A stretch of DNA of 64,000 nt from Aquitalea magnusonii. Its GTDB lineage: Bacteria; Pseudomonadota; Gammaproteobacteria; Burkholderiales; Chromobacteriaceae. The stretch spans positions 124,001 to 188,000 of the forward strand of contig NZ_QJKC01000007.1 of NCBI RefSeq assembly GCF_003202035.1, given 5' to 3'. Below the pieces are notes generated by a model. It searched no databases, was not told the origin of the DNA, and was given only the letters and a program-made list of their open reading frames with translations. Below are positions 36,478-45,658 of the stretch, piece by piece. A program made the position numbers and the translations under genes. Each line of letters opens with the position of its first letter. Position 1 is the stretch's first letter.

Positions 36478-37709
36478 TGCAGGTCTATATTGTCGGCGGC
36501 GCCGTGCGCGACCGCCTGCTTGGCCTGCCGGTCAAGGACCGGGACTGGGTGGTGGTGGGTGCCAGTGTCGAAAGCATGCTGCAACAGGGCTACAAGCCGG
36601 TGGGCAAGGATTTCCCGGTATTCCTGCACCCGCACAGCCATGAAGAATACGCACTGGCACGCACCGAGCGCAAAACCGGCAAGGGCTACCATGGCTTTGC
36701 CTTTCACGCCGATGAAAGCGTCACCCTGGAGCAGGACCTGGCGCGGCGCGACCTCACCATCAATGCCATGGCCCAGGACCAGCATGGCCAGCTGATCGAC
36801 CCCTACCACGGCCAGCAGGACCTGCGCGACGGGATACTGCGCCATGTCAGCCCGGCCTTTGCCGAAGATCCGGTCCGCATTCTGCGCTTGGCGCGCTTCG
36901 CCGCCCGTTTCGGTTTTAGCGTTGCTCCGGAAACCATGCAGCTGATGCAGGGCATGGTGGCCGCCGGCGAGGTGGACGCGCTGGTGGCCGAGCGGGTGTG
37001 GCAGGAAATGGCCAAGGCGCTGCTGGAAGACAAACCGTCACGATTTTTCCTGATCTTGCGCGAATGTGGCGCGCTGCAACGCATTCTGCCGGAAGTCGAC
37101 GCCTTGTTCGGCGTGCCGCAACGGGCCGACTATCACCCGGAAATCGACACCGGCGACCATGTGATGCGGGTGATCGACACCGCCGCCAGCATGCAGCAGC
37201 CACTGGCGGTACGCTTTGCCGCCCTGACCCATGACCTGGGCAAGGCACTGACCCCGGTCGACATCCTGCCGCGACATATCGGACACGAGGCCCGCGGTGA
37301 AAAACCCTTGCTGGCATTATGTGAACGGCTGCGGGTTCCGGCGGAATGCCGTGACCTGGCGCGCATCACGGTGCTCAATCACACCAAGATTCATTGCACC
37401 GGCGACATGAAACCGGCCACCATTCTGCGCCTGTTCAAGGATTGTGATGCCCTGCGCCGACCGGAACGTTTCCGCCAGATGCTGTGTGCCGTACTGGCCG
37501 ATGCCCGTGGCCGTTTGCATTTTGAAGACTGTGCCTACCCGCAAGTGGACTGGATGGAAGGCATGCTGCAAGCGGCACTGGAGGTAGATGCCGGTGCCAT
37601 TGCCCGCAGCTGCAGCGAGCCGCGGCAGATCGCCGCCGCCGTCGACCATGCCCGCAGCCAGGCCATCGCCAGGGCGCGCCTAGCGCTTGGCCTGCCCGAC
37701 AAAACCTAA
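36477..37709 (+). CDS. cca: multifunctional CCA-adding tRNA nucleotidyltransferase
   Basis: A 410-aa class II enzyme that builds or repairs the tRNA 3' CCA end. The N-terminal head has YIVGGAVRDRLLGLPVKDRD and the RRDLTINAM neck motif. The fingers include EDPVRILRLARFAARFGF. The C-terminal HD domain (about 225-330, HPEIDTGDHVMRVIDTA and THDLGKALTP) marks the multifunctional proteobacterial form with phosphohydrolase activity. The ATG overlaps the stop of the preceding gene (TGATG). Confidence 0.95.
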   Translation: MQVYIVGGAVRDRLLGLPVKDRDWVVVGASVESMLQQGYKPVGKDFPVFLHPHSHEEYALARTERKTGKGYHGFAFHADESVTLEQDLARRDLTINAMAQDQHGQLIDPYHGQQDLRDGILRHVSPAFAEDPVRILRLARFAARFGFSVAPETMQLMQGMVAAGEVDALVAERVWQEMAKALLEDKPSRFFLILRECGALQRILPEVDALFGVPQRADYHPEIDTGDHVMRVIDTAASMQQPLAVRFAALTHDLGKALTPVDILPRHIGHEARGEKPLLALCERLRVPAECRDLARITVLNHTKIHCTGDMKPATILRLFKDCDALRRPERFRQMLCAVLADARGRLHFEDCAYPQVDWMEGMLQAALEVDAGAIARSCSEPRQIAAAVDHARSQAIARARLALGLPDKT

Positions 37710-37751
37710 TGCAGTCATGCTGAACCAGCCGCACACCCCACGGAGAATGCG

Positions 37752-38126
37752 ATGAAAACCTGTCTGAGCCTGATCTTGCTGGCCTTGAGCGCCAGCGCCC
37801 TGGCCAATTCCGCCTGCGACAAACCCAGGAATGATTTTGACGGTCTGTACTGCCTGAACAAGGTGTATAGCCAGGCCGACAAAGACCTTAACGAAAGCTA
37901 TGGCGAACTGGCCAAGATGCTGGATGCCGAAGGCAGAAAACAATTGAAAAACAGCCAGTTGAGCTGGATTCGCCAGCGCAACGCCGATTGCAGCTACAGC
38001 GATCAGCGCGGCTTTTTTGTCAACCTGGATTGCGCTACCCGCACCACCATCGACCGCCTGCAATTCATCAATGACCGCAAGCGCGAGTGCAAGAGTGCCG
38101 GCTGCATGAACAGCAAGCTGCAATAA
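37752..38126 (+). CDS. LprI-like (DUF1311) secreted protein
   Basis: A 124-aa protein with a signal peptide (about 1-18, ASALA|NS) and an LprI-type domain. Paired cysteines (CDKPRNDFDGLYCLNKVYSQADKDLN; later NADC and LDC), the helical KNSQLSWIRQRNADC and a C-terminal CKSAGC are typical of this family, which includes lysozyme-inhibitor-like proteins. The true role here is not known. GGAG precedes the start. It follows cca by 42 bp. Confidence 0.78.
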   Translation: MKTCLSLILLALSASALANSACDKPRNDFDGLYCLNKVYSQADKDLNESYGELAKMLDAEGRKQLKNSQLSWIRQRNADCSYSDQRGFFVNLDCATRTTIDRLQFINDRKRECKSAGCMNSKLQ

Positions 38127-38270
38127 GCGCGCTGGCAAAGCCTCACCCCCCCCACGGACCAAGGCCCACCGACGCCGACAGTACCAGGGGTAGCGCATGC
38201 AGGGGCAAAGCGGCAGCGGGGTGGTCAGCGAGCACCAATCCCCTGCCCGCCTCCCGGCGGCAGGGTTGGT

Positions 38271-38966
38271 TCATGGCCTGCCGGCGGCCGGCACCGCCTG
38301 GCAGCGCGCAGCACCCGCAGCCACGGCCCGCGCCAGCTTGAGCGTCACCGCCGGCTGCGCCAGCCGCGCTTCTTCAGCCGGATTGACGATCACCCCATGC
38401 TCGACCAGCACCGCCGGCTGGGTCGCCGTTTTCAGCACCACCAGATCATCAAACCAGTAAATCCCCAGTGCCGCGTCTGCCAGCGGCCGGTTTTCACCGG
38501 CAATGGCTTCGGCGTGATGCAGGGTTGGTCGCTCACCTGCCTCCTGCAGCGACAGTGCAATCTGCCGGGCGCAGGCCAGGCTCAGCTCGGCAAAGGGGTT
38601 CTTGCGCGAAACAAACAGCGAGTAACCCTGAAACCGTCCGGCCTCAGACAGGTATTGTGGCTGTACCGAATCATGATGCACCGACAGCAGCAATTGCCGC
38701 CCCTGCGCCTGCAGGGTGCGTTCGCTCAATTGCCGGATATCGCCTGCCGCACCAATCAGTTGCACCTCGACTCCACGCTGACGCAACTGCTCGGCCAGCA
38801 GCAAGGCCATGCGCCGGTTGAAGCTGAACTCGGTCTGGCCGCTGGCACTGCGCGCACCGGGCGCAGCCAGCGAATGGCCCACATCCACCGCCACGCTTTG
38901 CACGCTCTGCGCCAGCGCCGGCAGGGCCAGGCCAAGCAGCAGGGTGAGGCTCCAGCACAGTTTCAT
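38271..38966 (-). CDS. N-acetylmuramoyl-L-alanine amidase (Amidase_3)
   Basis: A periplasmic 231-aa zinc amidase. The signal peptide is about 1-19 (LALPALAQS). Zinc-site motifs in order are AVDVGHS (His), QTEFSFN (Glu), SVHHDS (His) and the catalytic Glu in AVLVEHGVIVNPAEE. It is a minimal catalytic domain, without the AMIN targeting domain of AmiC/AmiB. It probably cleaves peptide stems from glycan strands. It follows trmH at 86 bp on the same strand. Confidence 0.83.
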   Translation of the reverse strand: MKLCWSLTLLLGLALPALAQSVQSVAVDVGHSLAAPGARSASGQTEFSFNRRMALLLAEQLRQRGVEVQLIGAAGDIRQLSERTLQAQGRQLLLSVHHDSVQPQYLSEAGRFQGYSLFVSRKNPFAELSLACARQIALSLQEAGERPTLHHAEAIAGENRPLADAALGIYWFDDLVVLKTATQPAVLVEHGVIVNPAEEARLAQPAVTLKLARAVAAGAARCQAVPAAGRP

Positions 38967-39052
38967 CGCCTATCCACCTTGTGAAAATGATAGCCGCCAG
39001 CAGATCCTGCTGCGGTGAGCCGCCCAGGCAGGCACCCAGCGGCGCAAGCGGC

Positions 39053-39856
39053 TCAGCCCGCGGCGGCCAGTTCCAGCTGGCGCACCCGTTCAAACAGGCA
39101 GACGGTAGCCGCCATGGCCACATTCAGCGACTCGGCATGCCCCGGCATGGGAATGCGGATGCGGGCATCGGCCAGTGCCAGCAGCGCCGGTGACACGCCG
39201 GCACCTTCATTGCCGAACACCAGCGCCACGGCACCGGTCAGGTCCTGGCTGTACAGCGAGCTGCTGCCCTCCAGATAGGTCACCAGCTTGCGCCCGGCAA
39301 AGCCACGCATGGCCTGCGCCAATTCGACCTGTTCATGAATGCTGAGCACAAAGTGCGCCCCCATGCCGGCACGCAGCACCTTGGGCGAATAGACATCGAC
39401 ACAGCCTTTGGACAGCAGCACCTCGCGCACGCCGGAGGCGGCAGCACAGCGCAGGATGGTGCCCAGATTGCCAGGGTCCTGAATATCTTCCAGCAGCACC
39501 CGCGCCGCCGCGGCAGCCGGGGCCGCCGGTTGTGGCCGGGCACACAGGGCCAGCAGCTCGGGCGGGGTGGCCAGGGCACTGGCCTTGGCCATGACGGGCT
39601 CCGGCAGGATGGCCAGCGCACAGCTGGCCGGCAAGCTCGCCAGCAGGGCTGCCACCTCGGCATGGGCCAGCGCCTGGGCATTGACATAGACACGCTGCGG
39701 CAGCAGGCCGGCCTCAAGACAGGACTGGATAAGATGAATGCCTTCCAGCACCATCAGGCCCTGCTTGCGCCGCTCGCGGCTGTTTTGCACCAGCCGCGCC
39801 AGCTGTTTGACTTCGTCGTTATGGGGAGAACTTATGGTTTTACCGGTGTACTGCAT
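39053..39856 (-). CDS. TrmH/SpoU-family RNA 2'-O-methyltransferase
   Basis: A 267-aa SPOUT methyltransferase. An N-terminal L30-like substrate domain (about 1-95, RRKQGLMVLEGIHLIQSCL) precedes the knotted domain with motif 1 LLEDIQDPGNLGTILRCA, motif 2 ALVFGNEGAGVS and motif 3 IPMPGHAESLNVAMAATV. The target RNA (tRNA or 23S rRNA) cannot be assigned. It begins three bases after the HDOD gene stop and so belongs to the motAB-led transcription unit. Confidence 0.88.
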   Translation of the reverse strand: MQYTGKTISSPHNDEVKQLARLVQNSRERRKQGLMVLEGIHLIQSCLEAGLLPQRVYVNAQALAHAEVAALLASLPASCALAILPEPVMAKASALATPPELLALCARPQPAAPAAAAARVLLEDIQDPGNLGTILRCAAASGVREVLLSKGCVDVYSPKVLRAGMGAHFVLSIHEQVELAQAMRGFAGRKLVTYLEGSSSLYSQDLTGAVALVFGNEGAGVSPALLALADARIRIPMPGHAESLNVAMAATVCLFERVRQLELAAAG

Positions 39857-39859
39857 GCA

Positions 39860-41182
39860 TCAATGGTGCGGCGTCAGCCTGGCCACCAGTTCCTTGAAGC
39901 GGTGATAGCTGGTGTCGTCGATGTTGCGGCCGCTGCGGCCATTGTCGACATAGAACACCCCGGCCAGCCGATGGCCCAGATACAGGCTCATGATGGCGAA
40001 TTCGCTATCTCCGATATGTTCGAAAAAATCATCCTCGTACTTGCGCACCAGCTGGTTGCGCACACTCTCCGGCGCATGGAAGCTTTGCGCCTTGCTGCTG
40101 AGCAGGGCAAGAAAGCTGCCGGGTTCCAGCTCCAGCGGCAGCTTGCGCAGGGCGTGGCCCTCGGCCAGCCCCACCTGGTATTTCAGACGCAAGCTGTGGC
40201 TGTCGTGGTCGTAGCGGTAAAACAGTACCCGCTCGAATTTCAGGTCATTGGACAGGTGACGGATGGACTCGCGTATGCCCTGTTCCAGCTGGTCGGGACT
40301 GGTCAGCACGGCCGCTTTTTTCAGCTCAGGCCGCTTGTATTCGCCCTCGATCAGCAGAATGGAACGTGCCGGGTAGGTATAGGCCGCGGCACGCGGCTGC
40401 CGTGCCACCGACAGACAGGCCTGCACCACGCCCAGATAGACCTGCTGCGGCGTGGCCCCGATCAGCTTGGCAACCAGGTCCAGCCCCACATTCCATGATG
40501 AGCGCCACCAGCCCTGCTCCAGCGAGTTGGCGGTGGCCATGGCCAGCTTCAGCAGCTGTTTGCGTTTTGACGGTGCACCGCTCCCCAGCAGATTCAGCAG
40601 CCCCGCAGGCAGCGGCATGGCCAGGACAAACTGCTCCAGCACCTTGGAATAGTCGCTGCCGAAATGGTCAGCCACTTCCTGCAGCAGCGGCTTGTCCGGC
40701 AGCTGGTTGCGATAGATCAGGTACAGGCAGGCCGGCAGATTGTAGACCAGCGCAGCGACAAAGCAGTCTTCCACCTTGTGCTCGCCGGAAATCGACAGCC
40801 ACTCCTTGATGATGAGTGCCGCCACGCGGCTGCGCCCCAGCCAGTCCTCCACCGCATCCACCACCTCGGCATCCAGCTTGTCCGCCACCGGCTGCATGGC
40901 ATTGAGCTTGCCGAAGCGATGCACCACAGCCTCCAGCCCCATCAGCATCAGCGTCTGCTCGACCGAGGGAATCGACTCATTGCGCTGCAGGGCACGCGAA
41001 CTGCCCACCACCCGCAGCAGATCGAACAGCAGCAGCGGATCGGACAGGCAGAGATTGGCCAGCTCGGTAAAGCTGATCAGATCATTGTGGCGCGAGCAGG
41101 CATCCCTGACCTCGAGCAAGGTGGAGGGAAGAATCGGCCAGCGCCGTTCGGCGATGGACTGAAACCAGTTAGCGAGATCCAT
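39860..41182 (-). CDS. HDOD-domain protein with C-terminal GAF-like region
   Basis: A 440-aa cytosolic signalling protein. An HDOD domain (about 15-210) begins WPILPSTLLEVRDACSRHNDL and carries LANLCLSDPLLLFDLLRVVGS. The C-terminal third (about 280-435, LTSPDQLEQGIRESIRHLSN... FYRYDHDSHSLRLKYQVG) resembles a GAF domain. HDOD proteins lack the catalytic HD residues and act in signalling, including motility and c-di-GMP circuits. It overlaps the methyltransferase gene by 14 bp. Confidence 0.75.
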   Translation of the reverse strand: MDLANWFQSIAERRWPILPSTLLEVRDACSRHNDLISFTELANLCLSDPLLLFDLLRVVGSSRALQRNESIPSVEQTLMLMGLEAVVHRFGKLNAMQPVADKLDAEVVDAVEDWLGRSRVAALIIKEWLSISGEHKVEDCFVAALVYNLPACLYLIYRNQLPDKPLLQEVADHFGSDYSKVLEQFVLAMPLPAGLLNLLGSGAPSKRKQLLKLAMATANSLEQGWWRSSWNVGLDLVAKLIGATPQQVYLGVVQACLSVARQPRAAAYTYPARSILLIEGEYKRPELKKAAVLTSPDQLEQGIRESIRHLSNDLKFERVLFYRYDHDSHSLRLKYQVGLAEGHALRKLPLELEPGSFLALLSSKAQSFHAPESVRNQLVRKYEDDFFEHIGDSEFAIMSLYLGHRLAGVFYVDNGRSGRNIDDTSYHRFKELVARLTPHH

Positions 41183-41915
41183 GGGGGTGGCACCAGATCA
41201 GCAATTCTTTCTGCAGCGGTCCGCCAAGCGGAATCCGGCTATCAGGTTGGACATCGGGAACCATGAAGGTATTGCTCACCAGCACGCTGGCTGGCCGGCC
41301 TTCCGCCAGGAACTTGCGCCAGACCCGGGGCATGGGTGCCGGCGACAAGAAGGCATATACCGCGTCATAGTCCCCCCAGTGTTCTTTCCAGAAGCTATGG
41401 CAGGCAAAGACCAGCCCGGCCGGACGACCGGCACGCCACCAGCGCAGCCGTGCCAGCAAGCAGCTGCCCCAGGCGTTTTCCAGCGCCAGGATGTGCAGGT
41501 CGGGCCGCAAGGCCGCCAGCTGCATGGCCAGGCGACCATCACCGCAGCCCGCCTCCAGCACCCGGGCCTGCGGTGGCAAACAAGCGGCCAGTTTTTCGGC
41601 CACTTCATGCGCGGAGCGGTACAGGGGCACACGTTCGGTCAGGGCATTGCGTCCCACGGCAAAAGTCAGCAGCAGGCCAGACAGGTAAACCCAGGCCGGC
41701 AAAGCCTGCTGCTGTAGCAAAACGACCGCAGGCACAAACAGGCCGTGGGCAAATTTCTGCCAGCCCGGCAAACGCCAGGCATAACTGAGCGCTACGGCAA
41801 ACAATGCCTGCAAGATGGCCCATGCTTGCGGCTGTACTGCCGGCGCAATAAAAAACCATGCCAGCAGCGCCGCCAGCAACTGCAGCAGAACAGGACGCAA
41901 CAAGCGCAGGCGCAT
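41169..41915 (-). CDS. membrane-anchored SAM-dependent methyltransferase
   Basis: A 248-aa protein. The first ~90 residues hold three or four hydrophobic helices (LLRPVLLQLLAALLAWFFIAP and further). The rest is a class I methyltransferase fold with motif I RVLEAGCGDGRLAMQL, the acidic residue in ILALENAWGS and later YDAVYAFLSPAPM. The substrate is unknown. It starts six bases after motB ends, so it is co-expressed with the stator genes. Confidence 0.78.
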   Translation of the reverse strand: MRLRLLRPVLLQLLAALLAWFFIAPAVQPQAWAILQALFAVALSYAWRLPGWQKFAHGLFVPAVVLLQQQALPAWVYLSGLLLTFAVGRNALTERVPLYRSAHEVAEKLAACLPPQARVLEAGCGDGRLAMQLAALRPDLHILALENAWGSCLLARLRWWRAGRPAGLVFACHSFWKEHWGDYDAVYAFLSPAPMPRVWRKFLAEGRPASVLVSNTFMVPDVQPDSRIPLGGPLQKELLIWCHPHGSR

Positions 41916-41921
41916 CCGGAC

Positions 41922-42824
41922 TTATTCAGCCTTGGCCGGGGCGGCTTCCGCCGGGCCGATCGGGCCGATGGGCTCCTGATTCAGCGCTGGCTTGACCCCG
42001 TCGTTCTGGATGGCCTGTTCGGCATCCTTGTTGAGTACCACAATGGTGATACGCCGGTTTTCCGGGCTGAATACATTGCTCTTGATCAGCGGGTTGGCGG
42101 CGGCCACCCCCACCACGCGCATCACCTTGTCTTCCTGCAAGCCACCGGCAATCAGCTCGCGCCGTGCGGTATTGGCCCGGTCAGCCGACAGCTCCCAGTT
42201 GCTGTAACCCGCCTGGCCATTGCCAAATGGGGTGGCATCGGTATGCCCGGAGATGCTGATGCGATTGGGCAGCTGGTTCAGTTGCTGTGCCAGCTGCTGC
42301 AATAATTCACGGGTATGCGGCAGCATGCGCGAGCTGCCGGAATCAAACATCGGACGGTTCTGTTCGTCAACAATCTGGATTTTCAGACCTTCGGGCGTCA
42401 TTTCCAGCTTCATCTGGTTCTTGTAATCCTTCAGAACCTGACTTTGCTCCACACTCGACTGGATCTTCTGCTGCAGCTTGTCCAGTGCCTGCTTTTCCAT
42501 CACCTTGCGCTCTTGCTCCTTGGTGCTCTTGTTGACCTGGCCAGCCTTCTTGGTCAGGTCGTTACCACCGCCCTTCACCAGCGAGGTGGCATCACCGGCA
42601 CCATCGCCACCGGACATGGCCACCTTGAGCGGGGTCTTGAAGTATTCGGCAATGCCGTTGAGCGTGCCCTGCGAGGCCGAACCCAGCAGCCACATCAGCA
42701 GAAAGAAGGCCATCATTGCCGTCACGAAGTCGGCATAGGCAATCTTCCAGGCACCACCATGGTGGCCGTGCCCGCCTTTCTTGATGCGTTTGACAATAAT
42801 GGGGCGTTGCGATTCGTCTGCCAT
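41922..42824 (-). CDS. motB: flagellar stator protein MotB
   Basis: A 300-aa stator subunit. One membrane helix carries the proton-conducting Asp32 (YADFVTAMMAFFLLMWLLG). The periplasmic plug/linker is followed by an OmpA-like peptidoglycan-binding domain (about 170-285; ISISGHTDATPF, NWELSADRANTARREL). A His-rich stretch GHGHHGG lies at 18-24 before the helix. It follows motA by 18 bp. The proton-type Asp and surrounding residues favour H+ drive. Confidence 0.95.
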   Translation of the reverse strand: MADESQRPIIVKRIKKGGHGHHGGAWKIAYADFVTAMMAFFLLMWLLGSASQGTLNGIAEYFKTPLKVAMSGGDGAGDATSLVKGGGNDLTKKAGQVNKSTKEQERKVMEKQALDKLQQKIQSSVEQSQVLKDYKNQMKLEMTPEGLKIQIVDEQNRPMFDSGSSRMLPHTRELLQQLAQQLNQLPNRISISGHTDATPFGNGQAGYSNWELSADRANTARRELIAGGLQEDKVMRVVGVAAANPLIKSNVFSPENRRITIVVLNKDAEQAIQNDGVKPALNQEPIGPIGPAEAAPAKAE

Positions 42825-42842
42825 GATCTAACCCTGTGCGCC

Positions 42843-43700
42843 TTATTTCTTGGCTTGCTTGACGTGATCTTCCAGTTCCTTGAAGGAAGGACGATCCGTC
42901 GAGGTCAGCACCTTGCGGCCAAACTCTACGGCCACCTGCGGCGCATAGCCATTCAGGCTGGCCAGCAGGGTCACCTTGATGGTCTGGAACACGCGGGTTC
43001 CGTCACCCAGCTTGAATTCGAGAATGCTGGCCAGCGGACCGACAAAGCCATACGCCAGCAAAATACCGAGAAAGGTCCCCACCAGGGCATGGGCAATCAG
43101 CATGCCCAGTTCGGAAGGCGGCGCCCCTACCGATTCCATGGTGTGCACCACCCCCATCACGGCGGCCACGATACCAAAAGCCGGCAAGCCATCGGCCAAG
43201 CCCTTCACGGCACTGACCGGCACTTCGCCTTCGTGATGATGGGTTTCGATTTCCACATCCATCAGGTTTTCGATTTCGAAGGCATTCAGATTGCCCCCTA
43301 CCATCAGCCGCAGATAGTCACAGATGAATTCCACTACATGGTGATCGTGCAATACCGCCGGATATTTGGAGAATACCGGGCTGGACTCCGGGTTTTCCAC
43401 ATCAGCTTCCACCGACATCAGACCTTCCTTGCGCACCTTGGACAGGATTTCAAACAGCAAGGTGAACAGCTCCATGTAGAAAGCCTTGTTATACGGTGTG
43501 CCCTTGAACACGGTAGGCATGGCCTTGACCGTAGCCTTGAGCGGAGCGCCACCATTGGCCACCACGAAAGCGCCGATGGCCGCACCGGCAATCATGACCA
43601 CTTCCAGCGGCTGCATCAGGGCTTCGACATGCCCGCCCGCCGCCACGAAACCGCCCAGCACGGAGCCGAGAATGATGAGATAGCCGATTCCGACAAACAT
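42843..43700 (-). CDS. motA: flagellar stator protein MotA
   Basis: A 285-aa inner-membrane stator with four helices. Landmarks are ILGSVLGGFVAAGGHVEALMQPLE, the cytoplasmic charged region KVRKEGLMSVEADVENPE that meets FliG, and LPAFGIVAAVMGVVHTMESVG with the conserved Pro. AGGATC lies before MFVGIGYL; a longer open frame upstream is not MotA-like. It heads a unit of five closely packed genes. No sigma-28 promoter was convincing in the upstream gap. Confidence 0.95.
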   Translation of the reverse strand: MFVGIGYLIILGSVLGGFVAAGGHVEALMQPLEVVMIAGAAIGAFVVANGGAPLKATVKAMPTVFKGTPYNKAFYMELFTLLFEILSKVRKEGLMSVEADVENPESSPVFSKYPAVLHDHHVVEFICDYLRLMVGGNLNAFEIENLMDVEIETHHHEGEVPVSAVKGLADGLPAFGIVAAVMGVVHTMESVGAPPSELGMLIAHALVGTFLGILLAYGFVGPLASILEFKLGDGTRVFQTIKVTLLASLNGYAPQVAVEFGRKVLTSTDRPSFKELEDHVKQAKK

Positions 43701-44002
43701 TAGCTTGATCCTGTAATTGTGATTATCGCGACGGCAGCCTGCGTCCCCGCCTGCAAGCATACACTGTCAAAAGCTGGCAGTGCCCCAATGCGCAAGGATA
43801 AACGCCACCTGCCCATCTGAAAAGCAGGAGTACTGCATCACTGTGCCATACGGCTTGTCTGCGCGCAGCGGCACAGACCCCCGACATCGCCACGGCAGCC
43901 CGAATAATAGCATGGCATGTCGGGCTTGCAGTCTGGCGCACTCTTCTTTTGTAGCCGTGTGCCGCGCCCTCTGCCAAGGCGATGATGGCCGGAACTGACG
44001 CA
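43701..44002. other. intergenic region upstream of motA
   Basis: About 300 bp without a gene. TTGACA occurs near 43764 on the minus strand but with no matching -10. CCCGACAT (43880-43887) and ATGTCGGG (43917-43924) form a distant inverted repeat. Confidence 0.35.
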
Positions 44003-44035
44003 AAAAACGGGCCGCCCAGGGGGCGACCCGTTTTT
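44003..44035 (-). terminator. terminator of the polyamine aminotransferase gene
   Basis: AAAAACGGG / CCCGTTTTT outer arms with an inner GCCC / GGGC pairing and a terminal T tract on the minus strand, 24 bp beyond the aminotransferase stop. Confidence 0.85.
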
Positions 44036-44058
44036 ACACGGCATGCGGCAAGGCCGGA

Positions 44059-45438
44059 TCAGACCAGACCGCGCTCTTTCAGCTGTTTCTCGAACTCCAC
44101 CATGCACTTGGCAGCCGTTTCCAGCATCTGGTCGATTTCTTCCTTGCTGATCACCAGCGGCGGTGCGGAGACGATGTGATCGCCGCAGGCACGCATGATC
44201 AGGTTGTTCTTGAAGAAGATATCGCGACACAGGGTGCCGATTTCACCAAAGTTGGGGAACAGTTCGCGCGTGGCCTTGTTCTTCACCAGGGTGAAAGCCT
44301 GAATCAGGCCCACGCCGCGCACATCGTCCACATGCTCGAACTGGCCAAATACTTCACGCCAGCGTTTTTGCATATAGGGGCCGGTGTCGTTCTTGACGCG
44401 ATCAACAATGCCTTCGTCACGCAGTGCCTTGACATTGGCGTGGGCCACGGCAGCCGCCACCGGGTGACCGGAGTAGGTGAAGCCGTGGTTGAAATCACCG
44501 CCCTCGGCCAGGGTAGTGGCCACCTTGTCGTTGAGGAATACCGCGCCAATCGGCTGATAACCGGAGGACAGACCCTTGGCGGTGGTGAAGATGTCCGGGG
44601 TAAAGCCGAATACCTGCTGACCAAACCATTCGCCGGTACGACCAAAGCCGCAGATCACTTCATCCGCCACCAGCAGGATGTCGTATTTCTGGCAGATGCG
44701 CTGGATTTCCGGCCAGTAGGTGGACGGCGGCACGATCACGCCACCGGCACCCTGGATCGGCTCGCCCACGAAGGCAGCCACCTTGTCGGCACCCACTTCC
44801 AGAATCTTGTCTTCCACCCACTTGGCGGCAGCCAGGCCAAACTCTTCCGGCGTCATGTCCTTGCCGTGCTTGTACCACCACGGCTGTTCAACATGCACGA
44901 TGCCCGGAATCGGCAGATCGCCCTGTTCGTGCATATAAGTCATGCCACCCAGGCTGGCACCGCCGATGGTGGAACCGTGATAGCCATTCCAGCGGCCGAT
45001 CAGGGTTTTCTTGTCCTTCTTGCCTTTTACATCCCAATAGCGGCGCACCATGCGGATCATGGTGTCAACGGATTCGGAGCCGGAGTTGGTGTAGAAAACG
45101 TGTTTGAAGCCTTGCGGTGCCACTTCGGCCAGCAGGTGGGACAATTCCACCACGGCCGGATGCGTGGTCTTGAAGAAGGTATTGTAGTAGGCCAGCTGTT
45201 CCATCTGGCGCTTTGCCACTTCCGGCAGATCCTTGCGGCCATAACCGATATTCACACACCACAGGCCGGCCATTCCGTCGAGAATCTTGTTCCCTTCGGA
45301 GTCGTACAGATAAATGCCATCGGCCTTGGTGATGACGCGCGCACCCTGCTCGTTCAGCGAGTTGGTATCGGTAAACGGGTGCAGATGGTGTGCTGCATCC
45401 AGTTCGCGCCATTCGGTCGTAGTACGTTGGTTCTGCAT
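44059..45438 (-). CDS. spuC: putrescine/polyamine aminotransferase (SpuC-type)
   Basis: Class III PLP aminotransferase of 459 aa. Conserved stretches are FYTNSGSESVDTMIRMVRRYW, GRWNGYHGST, VADEVICGFGRTG (cofactor Asp), TTAKGLSSGYQPIGA (Schiff-base Lys) and TYSGHPVAAAVAHANV. It matches the putrescine-pyruvate aminotransferase group of Pseudomonas (SpuC) closely in pattern. It should convert putrescine, or gamma-glutamylputrescine, to the aldehyde. A strong GAGGAAG lies before MQNQRTTTEW. It lies downstream of the glutamine-synthetase-like gene across a 220-bp spacer full of hairpins. Confidence 0.88.
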   Translation of the reverse strand: MQNQRTTTEWRELDAAHHLHPFTDTNSLNEQGARVITKADGIYLYDSEGNKILDGMAGLWCVNIGYGRKDLPEVAKRQMEQLAYYNTFFKTTHPAVVELSHLLAEVAPQGFKHVFYTNSGSESVDTMIRMVRRYWDVKGKKDKKTLIGRWNGYHGSTIGGASLGGMTYMHEQGDLPIPGIVHVEQPWWYKHGKDMTPEEFGLAAAKWVEDKILEVGADKVAAFVGEPIQGAGGVIVPPSTYWPEIQRICQKYDILLVADEVICGFGRTGEWFGQQVFGFTPDIFTTAKGLSSGYQPIGAVFLNDKVATTLAEGGDFNHGFTYSGHPVAAAVAHANVKALRDEGIVDRVKNDTGPYMQKRWREVFGQFEHVDDVRGVGLIQAFTLVKNKATRELFPNFGEIGTLCRDIFFKNNLIMRACGDHIVSAPPLVISKEEIDQMLETAAKCMVEFEKQLKERGLV

Positions 45439-45464
45439 AAAAGCTTCCTCTCTACTATCTCTCC

Positions 45465-45639
45465 AGCCCCTGCGGGGCTTATTGTTGGGCTGGCCGGAAT
45501 CGGCCAGCCTCAGGCTGCAACATTGATGTTTCAAGACAAGGTCCGCCCGGGCCTTGCGATCAAGATGCCTGCTGCGACTGCCACTATCCGGACGCCCGGC
45601 ATGCCGGGCGTCCGCTGCCGACCCCTGCGGACCGGCAGC
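45465..45639 (-). repeat. four hairpins between the ligase and aminotransferase genes
   Basis: Four perfect inverted repeats lie in one spacer: AGCCCC-TGC-GGGGCT (45465-45479), GGCTGGCCG-GAAT-CGGCCAGCC (45488-45509), a 26-bp palindrome with arms CGGACGCCCGGC / GCCGGGCGTCCG (45589-45614), and GCTGCCG / CGGCAGC (45614-45639). None has a T tract on the minus strand. They probably block 3' exonucleases or attenuate transcription, setting the ratio of the two enzymes. Confidence 0.7.
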
Positions 45640-45658
45640 ACTCACCTGAAACGTTTTT

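Noticed and set aside
43700-43760. Sigma-28 promoter upstream of motA (CGCGATAA)
   Set aside because: The -10-like sequence has no TAAA-type -35 at the right distance.
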